DNA from: a bacterium
GTDB taxonomy: Bacteria > Acidobacteriota > Thermoanaerobaculia > Multivoradales > J023
Reading direction: 5' to 3'
Assembly: GCA_024226315.1 (NCBI GenBank)
Contig: JAAELT010000136.1
Coordinates: 1 to 64,000, forward strand
DNA: 64,000 nt
How positions within the stretch are numbered: the first letter of the stretch is position 1; each line of letters starts with the position of its first letter. Shown piece after piece: positions 1 to 9,105 of the stretch. Made by a program: the position numbers and the translations under genes. The notes beneath the pieces were generated by a model. The model did not search any database and was not told the origin of the DNA. It saw nothing but the letters and a program-made list of their open reading frames with translations.

Positions 1-285
1 CCCGCCGTGGACCTCGACGATGCGCTTGACCAGCGCCAGGCCGATCCCCGTCCCCTCCGACGCCTCCGGATCGAGGCGCTCGAAGAGCCCGAAGACCTTC
101 TCGTGGTACTGCGGATCGATGCCGATCCCGTTGTCGCGGACGTAGAAGGTCGGTGGCTCGGCGTCCGGCGTTGCCGCGGCGCGCACCCCCACTTCGATCC
201 GCGGCGCCGGCTGATCTCCCAGCTACTGCACCGCGTTGCCCAGCAGATGGCGGCGGTTCGAAGCGAAGCTCCCAGCGGCTCCGCT
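1..285 (-). pseudogene. histidine kinase C-terminal (HATPase_c) remnant
   Basis: The minus strand encodes the end of a sensor-kinase ATP-binding domain. It shows a G1 box (RDNGIGI), an F-box region ([10 protein letters not shown]) and a G2 box ([18 protein letters not shown]) running off the window edge. Further upstream the reading frame gives LLGNAVQ and then an in-frame TAG at 223-225, where an aromatic residue (YLGD) would be normal. The frame then meets the stop codon of the neighbouring gene at 286-288. No start codon, dimerisation helix or full N box is present. I read this as a decayed or truncated kinase whose 5' part was lost when the neighbouring gene was joined to it. The 3' end lies outside the window. 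Confidence 0.7.
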
Positions 286-2118
286 CTACCACGCCGAGGT
301 GTCGCCGGACTCGAAGCCGTCGGCGAACAGCGGCACGCAGAAGGTGCCGGCCGCGGTGGCCCAGCGCCCGTCCTCGGGCGGCGTTCCGCTGCCGGCTGTC
401 ATCGCGTACTCGTTGTAGGCCCAGAAGCACTCGTTGGTCGGGTCGACCTCCATGCCGCTGTAGTCGCCCCAGCGGTTGCTGCCGGCGCCGAAGGTCCGCA
501 GGTAGACGTCGAGGCCGGCGCGCAACACCTCCGAGCCATTGGTGGTGCCCGCCGGGTCGATCGCCGTGCGCGTTGTGTAGTAGGCGCCGGCGAAGATCGA
601 GGGCGCCGAGGCCGAGAAGCCGATCGCCACGTCGCCGAAGGCGTTGACCGCGATCGCCGGGAAGAAGGTCAGGGTGTCGGTGGCGATGTCTTCACCGTCG
701 ATCGAGCCCTGGTCGTCGACCGTGATGGTCGCCAGCGTCGAGGTGTCGAGCTGCACCCAGTGGGCGGCGGTGTTGCCGGCGTCCGGCCCGGACTCGGGCA
801 GGATGGTGGTGGCGACGTAGAGCGAGCCGTCGCGCCACACCGCGTCCAGCGCCCGCCGATCGTTGGTCTCGATCAGCGACGCGCTGCCGGACTGCGGCGC
901 GTCGAGCAGCGGCGGGAAGCTCCCCGGCAGATCCTCGATCGAGCCGAGGCCGACGAACTGCTGGGAGAAGGTCGGCGAGGTCAGGGGATCGTCGACCTGA
1001 ACGATCTGGAAGAACTCCTCCAGGGTGCCGAAATCGGTCAGGCCCGAGTAGGAAACCAGCAGGGTGCCGACGCCCGCCGGCGCGGTGCCGAACACGTGGG
1101 CCGGCTGGGTGGTGGTGGCGATGCAGTCCATGCAGGTGTAGGGATCGAAGACGCTGAACGACGGCGTACCGCCCGGGCAGTCGTAGAAGCCGCCGGTGGT
1201 GCCCTTGTCGATGATCCACAGGCGCGAGCCGCCGCCGGCGCCGGCGGCGAACGAGAACATGTTGTTGGCGACGTAGACCGCCTCCTCGTCGACAGCGAGA
1301 CCCGGGTAGTCGGCCCAGTGGTCGGAGCCGCCGATGTCGGTCACCGCGTCGATGTCGAACTGGCACCAGGTGCCCGTCGGATCGCCGTCGTCCGAGACCG
1401 CCATGAAGATGCGCGAGGTGTCGGCCGGGTCGCCGCTGGAGATGGCGGTCCGCTCCAGCGTGACGATCACGAAGCGGTCCTCGTACTGGTCGTAGATCAC
1501 CTTCGGATCGAAGGTGTTGGTGAGCGGGGTCAGGGGCATGAAGAAGCCCGTGGCGCCGCCCAGCGCGTCGTTGAACAGCAAGGTGCCGTCCTTGTCGTGG
1601 AAGCGTACGGTGGTGTTGACCACCGTCACCACGTCGTCGGTGCCGGCCGCGGCGATCGGATCCGGCGGGATGAACACGAAGCCGGTGTTGTCGCCGTTGT
1701 CGTCGAAGTTGGTGGAGTCCCACGAGTCGTCGAGCGCCGGCGTGGTGGCCTTCTCGACGACGCCGAGGCCGGGGCTCGGGCCTTCGTAGGCCATGGCGCG
1801 CGGCCGCGGACCGGGGCCCGCCGGCTTCATCGGCTCGACCTCCAGGTAACGGGACGGCTCCCCCGGGGTGCGGTCCACCCAGCGAGCTTCCCGCACGCGC
1901 TCGACCGCCGGCATCGCCACCGCGCGCACCACGCCGGGGGTCGCGGCCTTGGTGACCGGCGCGCCGGTCGCCTGCTCGACCGGTTTCGCCGTCGAGCCGG
2001 TGGGCTGGGCGACCGCTTCGGGCGCGGTCTCGGGGGCGGTGGAGAGCGAACAGCCGCTGATCGCGACCGCTAGCAGGAGAAAGGGAATGGAGGCGTGGGT
2101 CAGTACTCGCTGGCGCAT
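286..2118 (-). CDS. secreted lipoprotein with C-terminal DGFESGDTSAW motif
   Basis: A 610-residue exported protein. The N-terminus (MRQRVLTHASIPFLLLAVAISGC) has a basic start, a hydrophobic core and a lipobox ending in Cys23, followed by a long Pro/Ala/Thr linker to about residue 110. The rest is rich in Asp, Gly and aromatic residues in beta-propeller-like blocks, with no motif that identifies an enzyme. The extreme C-terminus reads LFADGFESGDTSAW. I have seen this tail on many exported proteins of Acidobacteriota and Xanthomonadales and suspect it has a sorting or surface role, which is not proven. The ATG at 2116-2118 is preceded by AAAGGAG. The stop abuts the kinase remnant. Function unknown; a surface-exposed structural or adhesive role is a guess. 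Confidence 0.85.
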   Translation of the reverse strand: MRQRVLTHASIPFLLLAVAISGCSLSTAPETAPEAVAQPTGSTAKPVEQATGAPVTKAATPGVVRAVAMPAVERVREARWVDRTPGEPSRYLEVEPMKPAGPGPRPRAMAYEGPSPGLGVVEKATTPALDDSWDSTNFDDNGDNTGFVFIPPDPIAAAGTDDVVTVVNTTVRFHDKDGTLLFNDALGGATGFFMPLTPLTNTFDPKVIYDQYEDRFVIVTLERTAISSGDPADTSRIFMAVSDDGDPTGTWCQFDIDAVTDIGGSDHWADYPGLAVDEEAVYVANNMFSFAAGAGGGSRLWIIDKGTTGGFYDCPGGTPSFSVFDPYTCMDCIATTTQPAHVFGTAPAGVGTLLVSYSGLTDFGTLEEFFQIVQVDDPLTSPTFSQQFVGLGSIEDLPGSFPPLLDAPQSGSASLIETNDRRALDAVWRDGSLYVATTILPESGPDAGNTAAHWVQLDTSTLATITVDDQGSIDGEDIATDTLTFFPAIAVNAFGDVAIGFSASAPSIFAGAYYTTRTAIDPAGTTNGSEVLRAGLDVYLRTFGAGSNRWGDYSGMEVDPTNECFWAYNEYAMTAGSGTPPEDGRWATAAGTFCVPLFADGFESGDTSAW

Positions 2119-2476
2119 GGCAGCTCCTTTGTCGAGATTCCGGATCGGGGGATGTGGGCTCCGCGGATCAAGCGCACGGAGGTAGAACGGTCAGCCCGAG
2201 GTGGACCTTCGAGTATATAGCCGACAAAGCAATGCGCGGCTGTCCAAATCCCTTGACGAGCCGTTCACACCCAGGCTGGGAGCGTCCCGGAGACCCTTCC
2301 GAGGCCCGAGAACGATCCGGGAGGCGCAATCCCTGGACACGACGATCTCGCCCCCGGCGCCTCGAGAATCTCCCTAAAGTCAATGGATCGAGAGGATCGC
2401 CAGGCCCCAGACGATCTGGCACGGAGTCTGTACTGCAAGAGGGGCGTGAGACAACCCTTCGACACGGAGAATCGCC
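2119..2476. other. divergent intergenic region
   Basis: These 358 bases separate two divergently oriented genes. The reading frames that cross them lack start signals and family resemblance. They probably hold the promoters of both neighbours, but I see no clear -35/-10 pair. Confidence 0.5.
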
Positions 2477-2809
2477 ATGGAAAGTTTCGCTAGCATCGTC
2501 CGCACCCTGCTCGAGCGCATCCGCGCCATCCAGACCGCCTATACCGCTGACCGGTGGCCGCCGTCCGTCGATGCCGTCACGGACCGATCCCTCTACAAGG
2601 TTCGGCCGACCGCCTGGGGCCTGGACGAGGAGGTGCTGCCGCCCTACCGCGGCGCCACCCCAGAGACCGCCGCCGCGGCCACCCCCGAAACAGACGAGCT
2701 GCCGGCGTCGACGACTCCGATCGTCGAGCGGCGGGCCGCGTCGCCCCGATGGCGCCTGGACCTCGCCGCCCGCGGCCTGCCGCCCACACGCGGCCTGCTG
2801 TCGACGTGA
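2477..2809 (+). CDS. small hypothetical protein (110 aa)
   Basis: The ORF starts MESFASIVRTLLERIRAIQ after an ACGGAG ribosome-binding site six bases upstream. The first 20 residues form an amphipathic helix. The middle is Pro/Ala/Thr rich and probably disordered. No signal peptide, membrane segment or recognised family is visible. It lies 82 bases upstream of the GWxTD/VWFA gene on the same strand, so it may share its promoter. The good RBS supports translation, but high GC makes chance ORFs of this size common, so I hold it as plausible rather than certain. Confidence 0.45.
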   Translation: MESFASIVRTLLERIRAIQTAYTADRWPPSVDAVTDRSLYKVRPTAWGLDEEVLPPYRGATPETAAAATPETDELPASTTPIVERRAASPRWRLDLAARGLPPTRGLLST

Positions 2810-2891
2810 CGAGCCGTCCGCTCTCGGGGCCGGCTGCCACGCCCTCGAGCGTCCGCCGGCCGCCCGAACCCGTAGAATCCATGCAGCGAAG

Positions 2892-5402
2892 ATGCGATCC
2901 GCAATCCCACAGATCCGTTGGTTGCTGGTGCTCGCGCTCATAGCCTGGGGCGGCCCCGCCTGGAGCGGCGCGGCCGCCGCCGCCGAGACGCCGAAGGCGG
3001 TTCTCGACGGCTACTACGACCGGTGGCTGGCCGGCGCCTCGCTACGCATGCTCGACGAGGAGGCCCGCGTCTTCTCCGAGCTCGAGGAGGACGTCCACCG
3101 CGAAGTCTTCATCCGCCGTTTCTGGCAAGCTCGCATCCGGACGGACGGCGACCTGCGGGCGCTCGAGCGCTGGCAGCAGGACTTCGAGGAGGCCGGCCAC
3201 CGTTTCGACGACATCGGCGGCGACCGCGCCCAGGCCCTGTTGATCGCCGGCAAGCCGGCCAGCGTCATGGTGTCCCCGGGCTGCAACAACGTCATCCGCC
3301 CGCTGCGGATCTGGTCCCACGGTACGCGGCCTCGAGAGCCCGAGGACACGGAGAGCTTCCAGCTGGTCTTCTATCTCGAGAGCGGCGCTCAGGGGGTCTA
3401 CCGTCACTGGCAGCCGTCGTCCGGGGCGGCGCCGCTGATGTTCGAGGGTCCGGCCCGCTACCGCGCCTGGACGATCGAGGAGCTGATCGAGTACTCGTCG
3501 GCCAAGGGCTGCTTCAAGTACCACCCGGGCGACGCCAGGATCTTCGCCCAGGCGCTGCGCGACGCCCAGGGGCCCGAGGACTTGCGCCGGACCCTGCCGC
3601 CACCGCCCGATCCGGCCTGGCTCGATCGGCTGCTCGCCGATCTCGAAACCGGCTCGGGCGCGGCGCTGCCGTCGGCGCCGGCCGAGATCTCCTTCCCGGG
3701 CCGCTACCAGCGCAAGACCATCGTGCTCGGCCGGGTCGCCATTCCGATCGAGGCGGTCGAGCGCAATGCCGAGGGCCTGCTGTTCGACCGCATCGTCATC
3801 ACCGGCAACGTCAGACACGGCGATCGGCTGGTGGACTCGTTTCGCATCGTGCACCTGGTGGCAGGCGCCGAGCCTGCCGCTAACACCGTGCTGCTCGATT
3901 TCTACCGGCGTCTGCGGCCCGCTACCTACACCCTGAGCCTGCGGGTCGCCGACGCGCGTGGCCTGGGGCTGCTGCGTGAGCACCGGCGACTCGAGGTACC
4001 CGCGGTCGACGGCGAGGCGACGCCGCCCGCCGGCCGCCGCCTGGGCCTGCCGGGGCTGACCCGCAACGACGTCGGGGTCCTGACCACCTTCCCCTCGATC
4101 GAGATCCTGCCGCCGGGCGACGAGCCCCTGGTGGGCGAGGTGGAGGTCGCCACCGTCACCACCGGCGGCCCGATCGAGCGCATCGAGCTCCGGCTCGACG
4201 GCGCGCTCGTGACCAGCGACTCCGAGGCCCCCTACACCGGCCTGCTGCGCCTCGGCCGCGATCCCCGCCGGCACCAGCTGACGGCGGTGGCGTTCGATCC
4301 CGCCGGCCGCGAGCTGGCCCGCGCCGAGCGGACGCTCAACGCCGGCCCCGGCCGCTTCGCCGTGCGCCTGATCGAGCCGGTACGCGGCTCCCCCGCCAGC
4401 CAGGCCACGGTCGAGGTCGACGTGCCGGCGGGCGAGACGCTCGACCGGGTCGATCTCTACCTTGACCAGGCGCGCATCGCCACCTGGCGCCAGCCGCCCT
4501 TCGTCCACGACCTGCCGCCGCGACGCGCCACCTACGTGCGCGCGGTGGCGACGCTGGCGAGCGGCGAGACCCGGGAAGACCTGGTGTTCGTCGACTCGGC
4601 GACCCCGGTCGAGGAGATCGACGTCCAGCTGGTGGAGCTCTACACCTCGGTCTACGACGACCAGGGACGGTTCGTGACCGGCCTCGCCGCCGAGGACTTC
4701 CGCGTCCGGGAAGACGGCACCGAGCAGACCATCCGCCGCTTCGACACCGTCGAGAACCTGGCGATCAACGTCGCCCTCCTGATGGACGTCTCGTCCTCGA
4801 TGCGCAAGAAGCTGGGGATCGCCACCCGCAGCGCCCAGCGCTTCTTCGAGACCGTGCTGACGCCCAAAGACCGCGCCAGCCTCTTGACCTTCAACCACGA
4901 CATCCGCCGGGTGGTGGCCTTCACCAACGACGTCTCCGAGCTGCGCCGCGGCGCCTCCGGCTTTCGCGGCTGGGGCACCACGCGCCTGCACGACAGCGTC
5001 ATCTACGCCGTCCACTCCTTCGGCGGGCTCGAGGGCAAACGCGCCCTGGTGCTGCTCTCCGACGGCCAGGACGTCGACAGCGATTTCTATTTCAAGCAGG
5101 TCCTGGAGTACGCTCTGCGCTCGGGCGTGGCGGTCTACCCGATCGCCCTCGGGGTGCAGGACGAGCTGACCGCCTCTAATCTCCAGCGGCTGGCCGGCGA
5201 GAGCGGCGGCCGCTACTTCCATACCGCCGGCGCCCGGGAGCTCGATCAGATCTACCGCCGCATCGAAGAGGAGCTGCGCTCGCAATATCTCCTGGTCTAC
5301 GAGCCGCCGCAGAACGGCCGCCGCCACGAGCTCCGCCGGGTGGAGGTGACCGTCTCGCGGCCCGGCCTGCGCACCCGTTCGATCCACGGCTACTACCCAT
5401 GA
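2892..5402 (+). CDS. GWxTD domain / VWFA-related secreted protein
   Basis: An 836-residue exported protein. The ATG at 2892 is chosen because it begins a clean signal peptide (MRSAIPQIRWLLVLALIAWG, Ala-rich cleavage region); the reading frame extends upstream without features. Residues about 35-200 match the GWxTD-type domain (conserved helices ending in IRRFWQAR). The middle contains Ig-like beta repeats. Residues about 570-830 resemble the acidobacterial VWFA-related domain (TIGR03436): an entry region with GRFVTGLAAEDFRVREDG, then a von Willebrand A fold with an intact MIDAS (MDVSSSM, GTTRLHD, SDGQDVD). The VWA part probably binds a divalent metal and a protein ligand outside the cytoplasm. 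The stop overlaps the start of the next gene (ATGA), implying coupled translation. Confidence 0.88.
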   Translation: MRSAIPQIRWLLVLALIAWGGPAWSGAAAAAETPKAVLDGYYDRWLAGASLRMLDEEARVFSELEEDVHREVFIRRFWQARIRTDGDLRALERWQQDFEEAGHRFDDIGGDRAQALLIAGKPASVMVSPGCNNVIRPLRIWSHGTRPREPEDTESFQLVFYLESGAQGVYRHWQPSSGAAPLMFEGPARYRAWTIEELIEYSSAKGCFKYHPGDARIFAQALRDAQGPEDLRRTLPPPPDPAWLDRLLADLETGSGAALPSAPAEISFPGRYQRKTIVLGRVAIPIEAVERNAEGLLFDRIVITGNVRHGDRLVDSFRIVHLVAGAEPAANTVLLDFYRRLRPATYTLSLRVADARGLGLLREHRRLEVPAVDGEATPPAGRRLGLPGLTRNDVGVLTTFPSIEILPPGDEPLVGEVEVATVTTGGPIERIELRLDGALVTSDSEAPYTGLLRLGRDPRRHQLTAVAFDPAGRELARAERTLNAGPGRFAVRLIEPVRGSPASQATVEVDVPAGETLDRVDLYLDQARIATWRQPPFVHDLPPRRATYVRAVATLASGETREDLVFVDSATPVEEIDVQLVELYTSVYDDQGRFVTGLAAEDFRVREDGTEQTIRRFDTVENLAINVALLMDVSSSMRKKLGIATRSAQRFFETVLTPKDRASLLTFNHDIRRVVAFTNDVSELRRGASGFRGWGTTRLHDSVIYAVHSFGGLEGKRALVLLSDGQDVDSDFYFKQVLEYALRSGVAVYPIALGVQDELTASNLQRLAGESGGRYFHTAGARELDQIYRRIEEELRSQYLLVYEPPQNGRRHELRRVEVTVSRPGLRTRSIHGYYP

Positions 5403-6121
5403 AGCTCCTACTCCCGATCCTGGCCGCCCTGCTGCTCGCCGCCGCGGCCGGCGCGCAGGAGGAGGCCGCCCCGGAGACCGACGAGCAGATCGTCGAGCGT
5501 ATCCTCGCCCTCGGCCGCCAGATCGACGAGCTGATGGAGCTGCTGTCGCCAGAGATCCGCGAGGAGGTCCGCCGGCGCCTGGCCGAGCCTCCCACCGAGG
5601 CCGAACCGAAGGCCGAGCCCACCCCCGCCCCCGCCGTCACGACCCCACCGCCGCCCCTGCCGCGACGCATCCGCCGCCGCCGGGAGTGCAACACCCTGGT
5701 GCCCCTCGACGAGAACGCCGACGGCAAAATCAACGCCGCCGACCGCCATTGGCGCCACCTCTTCCTGTGGACCGACCGCAACGGCGACGGCCAGATGCAA
5801 GACCGCGAGATCGAATCCGCCTACGACCGCCGCGTCCGCGAGCTCGCCGTCTCCCTCGAGACCTTCCTCCACAACAAGGGCAGCCTCGGCGAGGTCCGCG
5901 TCGAGGACCACATCGTCCTCGACCTCCGCGGCGACGGCTTCGCCGACCGCTCCCGGCGCGACGACGGCGTCCTCGTCGTCGACGCCACCGCCCTCGCCCG
6001 CGGCCAGGGTCCCGAGATCCAGGGCCCGGCGGGCGAGACCCTCGACGGTTATCAGGCCTTCCGGTCAGGGCTGCGCATCCAGGACACGTCGGGGAAGGTG
6101 ACCGAGATCGATTGCCCTTGA
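5399..6121 (+). CDS. secreted EF-hand-like protein
   Basis: A 240-residue protein whose ATG overlaps the upstream VWFA gene's TGA. It has a signal peptide (MKLLLPILAALLLAAAAGAQ), a charged helical segment (residues about 25-65), a Pro/Glu-rich linker, and two Ca2+-loop-like motifs: DENADGKINAAD (residues about 104-115) and DRNGDGQMQDRE (about 125-136). Both have Asp/Asn at positions 1, 3 and 5, Gly at 6 and an acidic residue at 12, typical of EF-hand or dockerin loops. A third Asp-rich stretch, DLRGDGFADRS, follows. It is probably a calcium-binding exported partner of the VWFA protein. That partnership is inferred only from the overlap. Confidence 0.82.
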   Translation: MKLLLPILAALLLAAAAGAQEEAAPETDEQIVERILALGRQIDELMELLSPEIREEVRRRLAEPPTEAEPKAEPTPAPAVTTPPPPLPRRIRRRRECNTLVPLDENADGKINAADRHWRHLFLWTDRNGDGQMQDREIESAYDRRVRELAVSLETFLHNKGSLGEVRVEDHIVLDLRGDGFADRSRRDDGVLVVDATALARGQGPEIQGPAGETLDGYQAFRSGLRIQDTSGKVTEIDCP

Positions 6122-6144
6122 AAGCCCGGCGGGAGATTCCGCAG

Positions 6145-8442
6145 CTACTCAGATCCCGCGTCGGGTCGCAATCGCTCCTGGTATTTGCTTACGTCGAAGC
6201 TGAGGTGCGCCTGCCCTCCGGCTACCAGAGTGCCGCCTTCCTGGCCGAGGAAAGCCCCGCTGCACGCCGCGTCCGCCAGCTCCCAGACTTGACGTGGGCT
6301 CCGGATCAGTGAGTAATCACCTGGTGCGACCGCAGGAACGGTCATGATCTGGATACCGGTCTCCGGATCGTACTGGGTTTCCGCGTTCATTCTCCGCAGC
6401 CAGTTCCGCAGCACTCCGAAGCGGAAAACCCCTCCTTGGCGCGACACGACGACCAGCTGTCCGCCCGTGGCCGGCGGCAGATCCGGGCGTCCGCGTGTTT
6501 CGAGTAACAGCGTACCACCCGGGAGCGGTGGCAATCGGATCACCATTTCCTCGCGAGCATCCAGGCGCACGCACTCCGACCATAGGAGCTGTGAGGGAGC
6601 GAAGACGGCGATGACCGCATCCCTCGCGTCCTCCGGCAGGTCGACGCTGAAGGCGCCCGACCAATCACTGACCGCGTACGTCGAGACCGGCGAGCGGCCT
6701 CGAGTCATGAAGTCGATAAGTACGTTGGAGAGTCCTTCGCCCTCACTGGTCAGGACGCGTCCTTCGAAGATCCGGCTGGGCGTCAGGACGAGTCGGATCT
6801 CACTCGTCCCGAGACCAGAGCCGAGGTCGACCCTCGACACTTCGGATGCGCCGGCGCCCACTCGCTTCGCTCGCACCAGGTACAGTTCCTCGCCGAGTCC
6901 CGAGATATGAAAGCCGCCTGCGTCGTTCGTCTGTGCCTTGGCGATCCTAGCGAGACCCGGCCGTGCCGGTGAAGCGATCACCGTGGCTGCTGGCACCGGC
7001 GCTCCCTCGCCGTCGACGACGGTCCCGGACACACTCTGATTCGGGATCTCGATGTCGAGCTCGAGGTCCCCCTCGTCCGGCAATTCAGGGTACAGCTCGA
7101 GATTCGCCGACTTCTCCGCGCTTCCATCCAGCCAGGAAATCGTCGCGAGCAGAAACGACCAACGGGGCCGCCGGATTAAACCCTGGAATTCCCCTTCGGG
7201 GTCACTCTCGAGCTCCGCCGAGTCCGATGCGCCCGTTTGGAGAACGATTCTGGCCTCGAGAGGCTCGTCGTCGAATCGGACGACGCCACGGACTCCGATC
7301 ACCGGCACCGACAGCTCCAGGACCGAGTCGGTTCTGATGTCGTGCTTTTCGGCCAGAAAAACCGTGCTGGAGGACGCCTTGACCTCGACGACATACTCCG
7401 TCGGGCGAAGCCCTCTCAGTTCAGCGATTCCACTCTTTCCTACCTCAGCTTCGATCGCGGCCTCTTCCGAAAGAGGTCGACTCGGACGTAGATGAAGCTG
7501 CCATCGGCCGCCGTCCGGAGCGACGGACGGTTCTATGTGAATCCGGGTTTCGAGCGGTGGCGTCAGGTACAGAGCACCCAACAGTGTCTCTGATTCGGAT
7601 ACGACTTTTATCTCGTCCAGAACAAGGGTCGCCATGCGCTTGTCGCTGGCTTGCAGGCGGTAGCGACCGGAAGTAACGCCTCGAGCCTGAAAGAAACCAT
7701 GAAGGTCCGAGTGTGTTTGATACACCGGTCCCGAAGTCGGCTGATCGTCGTCAGAGGTCAGAAGCGCCAACGTCACCTTCGCACGCTCGACCGGCAGGTC
7801 GGAATCTCGGTCGCGTATCCACCCCGCGACCGATGACCCGGCGACCAGATCGAGAGTACCGAGATCGAACTCCCCTTCGGTGGGCTCGACTTTCAGACGC
7901 CACCGGTAGACGGGGGCAAGGTCGCCGAAGGCAAACCGCAGGTCCACGGTGGCCACCGGAGCCTGAAAAGAGAAGGCTCCTTCTTCGACGGACAGTTCCG
8001 AGAGCATTTGAACGCCGGCGGGTTGGTCTCCTTCCCAGATCGTTCCTTGAGCTACGCCCATCCCGGGCAGCTCGACGCCCCGCGGCACTCGCACGCTTCC
8101 GCCTATCGAGACACCTCGGTACACCGGCAGAGAAACATCAGTCCGGTCGGACTCGCCTTCTGCCGCTCTGATCTCGAGCCGTGGGCACCAGAGGCCCGGG
8201 GCCGCGCACGTGAGCTCCCATCCCGTGTCCGCCGAAAGCTCGAGCGTCAAGCTGTCTTGGAGAGGCCACCGCCGCTCGCTCCCGTCGGCCGTAATCGCGA
8301 CCAGCTCGGCGCCCGGCACCAGGGCGCGCACACCACTGCGAAAATCCAGACGGACATCGATCGTGTCAACCTCGGCTGCGATCGGCTGAGGAATCAGAGC
8401 AAAAGCAGTGAGGGCGACCAGAAACCTCAACCCGATGTGCAT
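6145..8442 (-). CDS. secreted carboxypeptidase-regulatory-like repeat protein
   Basis: A 765-residue protein beginning with a signal peptide (MHIGLRFLVALTAFALIPQP, cleavage near AEVDT). The body is a chain of beta-sandwich modules of the CarboxypepD_reg type, seen as recurring blocks such as VSGTVVDGEGAPVPAATVI, FEGRVLTSEGEGLSNVLID and SVAGWIRDRDSDLPVERAKV, each followed by a GxFxxxGL-type strand. No protease or transport domain is present, so it is probably a scaffold or binding protein of the envelope. Its ATG lies inside the 3' end of the Cys-rich gene upstream (16-nt overlap), which implies coupling and a joint function. It converges on the EF-hand-like gene with a 23-base gap. Confidence 0.8.
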   Translation of the reverse strand: MHIGLRFLVALTAFALIPQPIAAEVDTIDVRLDFRSGVRALVPGAELVAITADGSERRWPLQDSLTLELSADTGWELTCAAPGLWCPRLEIRAAEGESDRTDVSLPVYRGVSIGGSVRVPRGVELPGMGVAQGTIWEGDQPAGVQMLSELSVEEGAFSFQAPVATVDLRFAFGDLAPVYRWRLKVEPTEGEFDLGTLDLVAGSSVAGWIRDRDSDLPVERAKVTLALLTSDDDQPTSGPVYQTHSDLHGFFQARGVTSGRYRLQASDKRMATLVLDEIKVVSESETLLGALYLTPPLETRIHIEPSVAPDGGRWQLHLRPSRPLSEEAAIEAEVGKSGIAELRGLRPTEYVVEVKASSSTVFLAEKHDIRTDSVLELSVPVIGVRGVVRFDDEPLEARIVLQTGASDSAELESDPEGEFQGLIRRPRWSFLLATISWLDGSAEKSANLELYPELPDEGDLELDIEIPNQSVSGTVVDGEGAPVPAATVIASPARPGLARIAKAQTNDAGGFHISGLGEELYLVRAKRVGAGASEVSRVDLGSGLGTSEIRLVLTPSRIFEGRVLTSEGEGLSNVLIDFMTRGRSPVSTYAVSDWSGAFSVDLPEDARDAVIAVFAPSQLLWSECVRLDAREEMVIRLPPLPGGTLLLETRGRPDLPPATGGQLVVVSRQGGVFRFGVLRNWLRRMNAETQYDPETGIQIMTVPAVAPGDYSLIRSPRQVWELADAACSGAFLGQEGGTLVAGGQAHLSFDVSKYQERLRPDAGSE

Positions 8443-8870
8443 TCGGCCGCCACGACAGCAGGCCGCATGCCAGGCGGCCAGGCGCTCTCCGCTGGATCGG
8501 AGCTTCCTTCGTCACTGGGCTGCGAGAGAGCAGTGGCGAGGGTGGCGAGGTCCAGGTCTTTGATCGCCTCCCCGTTGGGGGTCAAGAGAGATCCCACGAT
8601 ATCGACGCAACCCGGAGTCCCGTCGTTCTCGTCGCAATTACCACCACCAGAAGCCGTGCCGGTACAGGATGTCCCGTGGGTGGTGCAATCCCAGCAATAG
8701 CAACCCATAGGCCCACAGTGTGTTCTGCTGTTGCAGTATTTCTTCCCTGTAGTCCCGATCGTAGCATCCGCACAGCAGAGATCGGTCCCACATTTGTAGC
8801 ACCCAGCCCAGGCGGGTGCAGCCATCATCACACAAAAGAACCCGAACACAACGACAACGATCTGCTTCAT
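8427..8870 (-). CDS. secreted cysteine-rich protein (147 aa)
   Basis: Signal peptide MKQIVVVVFGFFCVMMAAPAWA is cleaved before Gly23 by the AxA rule. The mature part holds 13 cysteines, 12 of them between residues 24 and 88, in tight patterns (CYKC, LCC, CGPMGCYCWDC), suggesting a disulfide-bonded knot. The C-terminal third is acidic and probably flexible. The ATG has a GGAGG-type RBS (AAGGAGGTTGCC). The gene overlaps the carboxypeptidase-regulatory-like gene by 16 nt. No family recognised. The pattern resembles short metal-free cystine-knot or lectin-like secreted proteins, but no function can be assigned. Confidence 0.75.
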   Translation of the reverse strand: MKQIVVVVFGFFCVMMAAPAWAGCYKCGTDLCCADATIGTTGKKYCNSRTHCGPMGCYCWDCTTHGTSCTGTASGGGNCDENDGTPGCVDIVGSLLTPNGEAIKDLDLATLATALSQPSDEGSSDPAESAWPPGMRPAVVAAECTSG

Positions 8871-8905
8871 GGCAACCTCCTTGACGGACAGATCCAGCTG
8901 CGCAC

Positions 8906-8934
8906 AACGTAGCTGCGCACAACTTTATTGTCAA
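8906..8934 (-). promoter_or_regulatory. sigma70-like promoter with 13-bp direct repeats
   Basis: On the minus strand a perfect -35 TTGACA (8929-8934) is followed after 17 bases by TACGTT (8906-8911) as a -10 element, about 36 bases upstream of the Cys-rich gene. The 13-mer AGCTGCGCACAAC (plus-strand reading) occurs twice, at 8896-8908 and 8911-8923, overlapping the -10 and the spacer. That is a natural position for a regulator bound to tandem sites. Confidence 0.6.
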
Positions 8935-9105
8935 GTCTCGTGGTCTAAACAAGATTGCGTGGTGGCGAGCACCGGGCGAGGTTGAAGTTCGCCACACGTC
9001 ACCCCACGGGAACGACTTACCCCCTGGGGCTGTCGAAACAAGGGAGGGCAGTGAGAGCCTCTGTCTTCGACCGCAGCCACCAGCCCGACCGACATGGAGG
9101 ACACC

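Noticed and set aside
7..2073. 688-codon plus-strand ORF antisense to the lipoprotein gene
   Set aside because: Arg/Val/Gly-rich composition and no motifs; it mirrors a real minus-strand gene in high-GC DNA.
3042..5387. 781-codon minus-strand ORF antisense to the VWFA gene
   Set aside because: Composition typical of a frame shadow; the plus strand carries the MIDAS protein.
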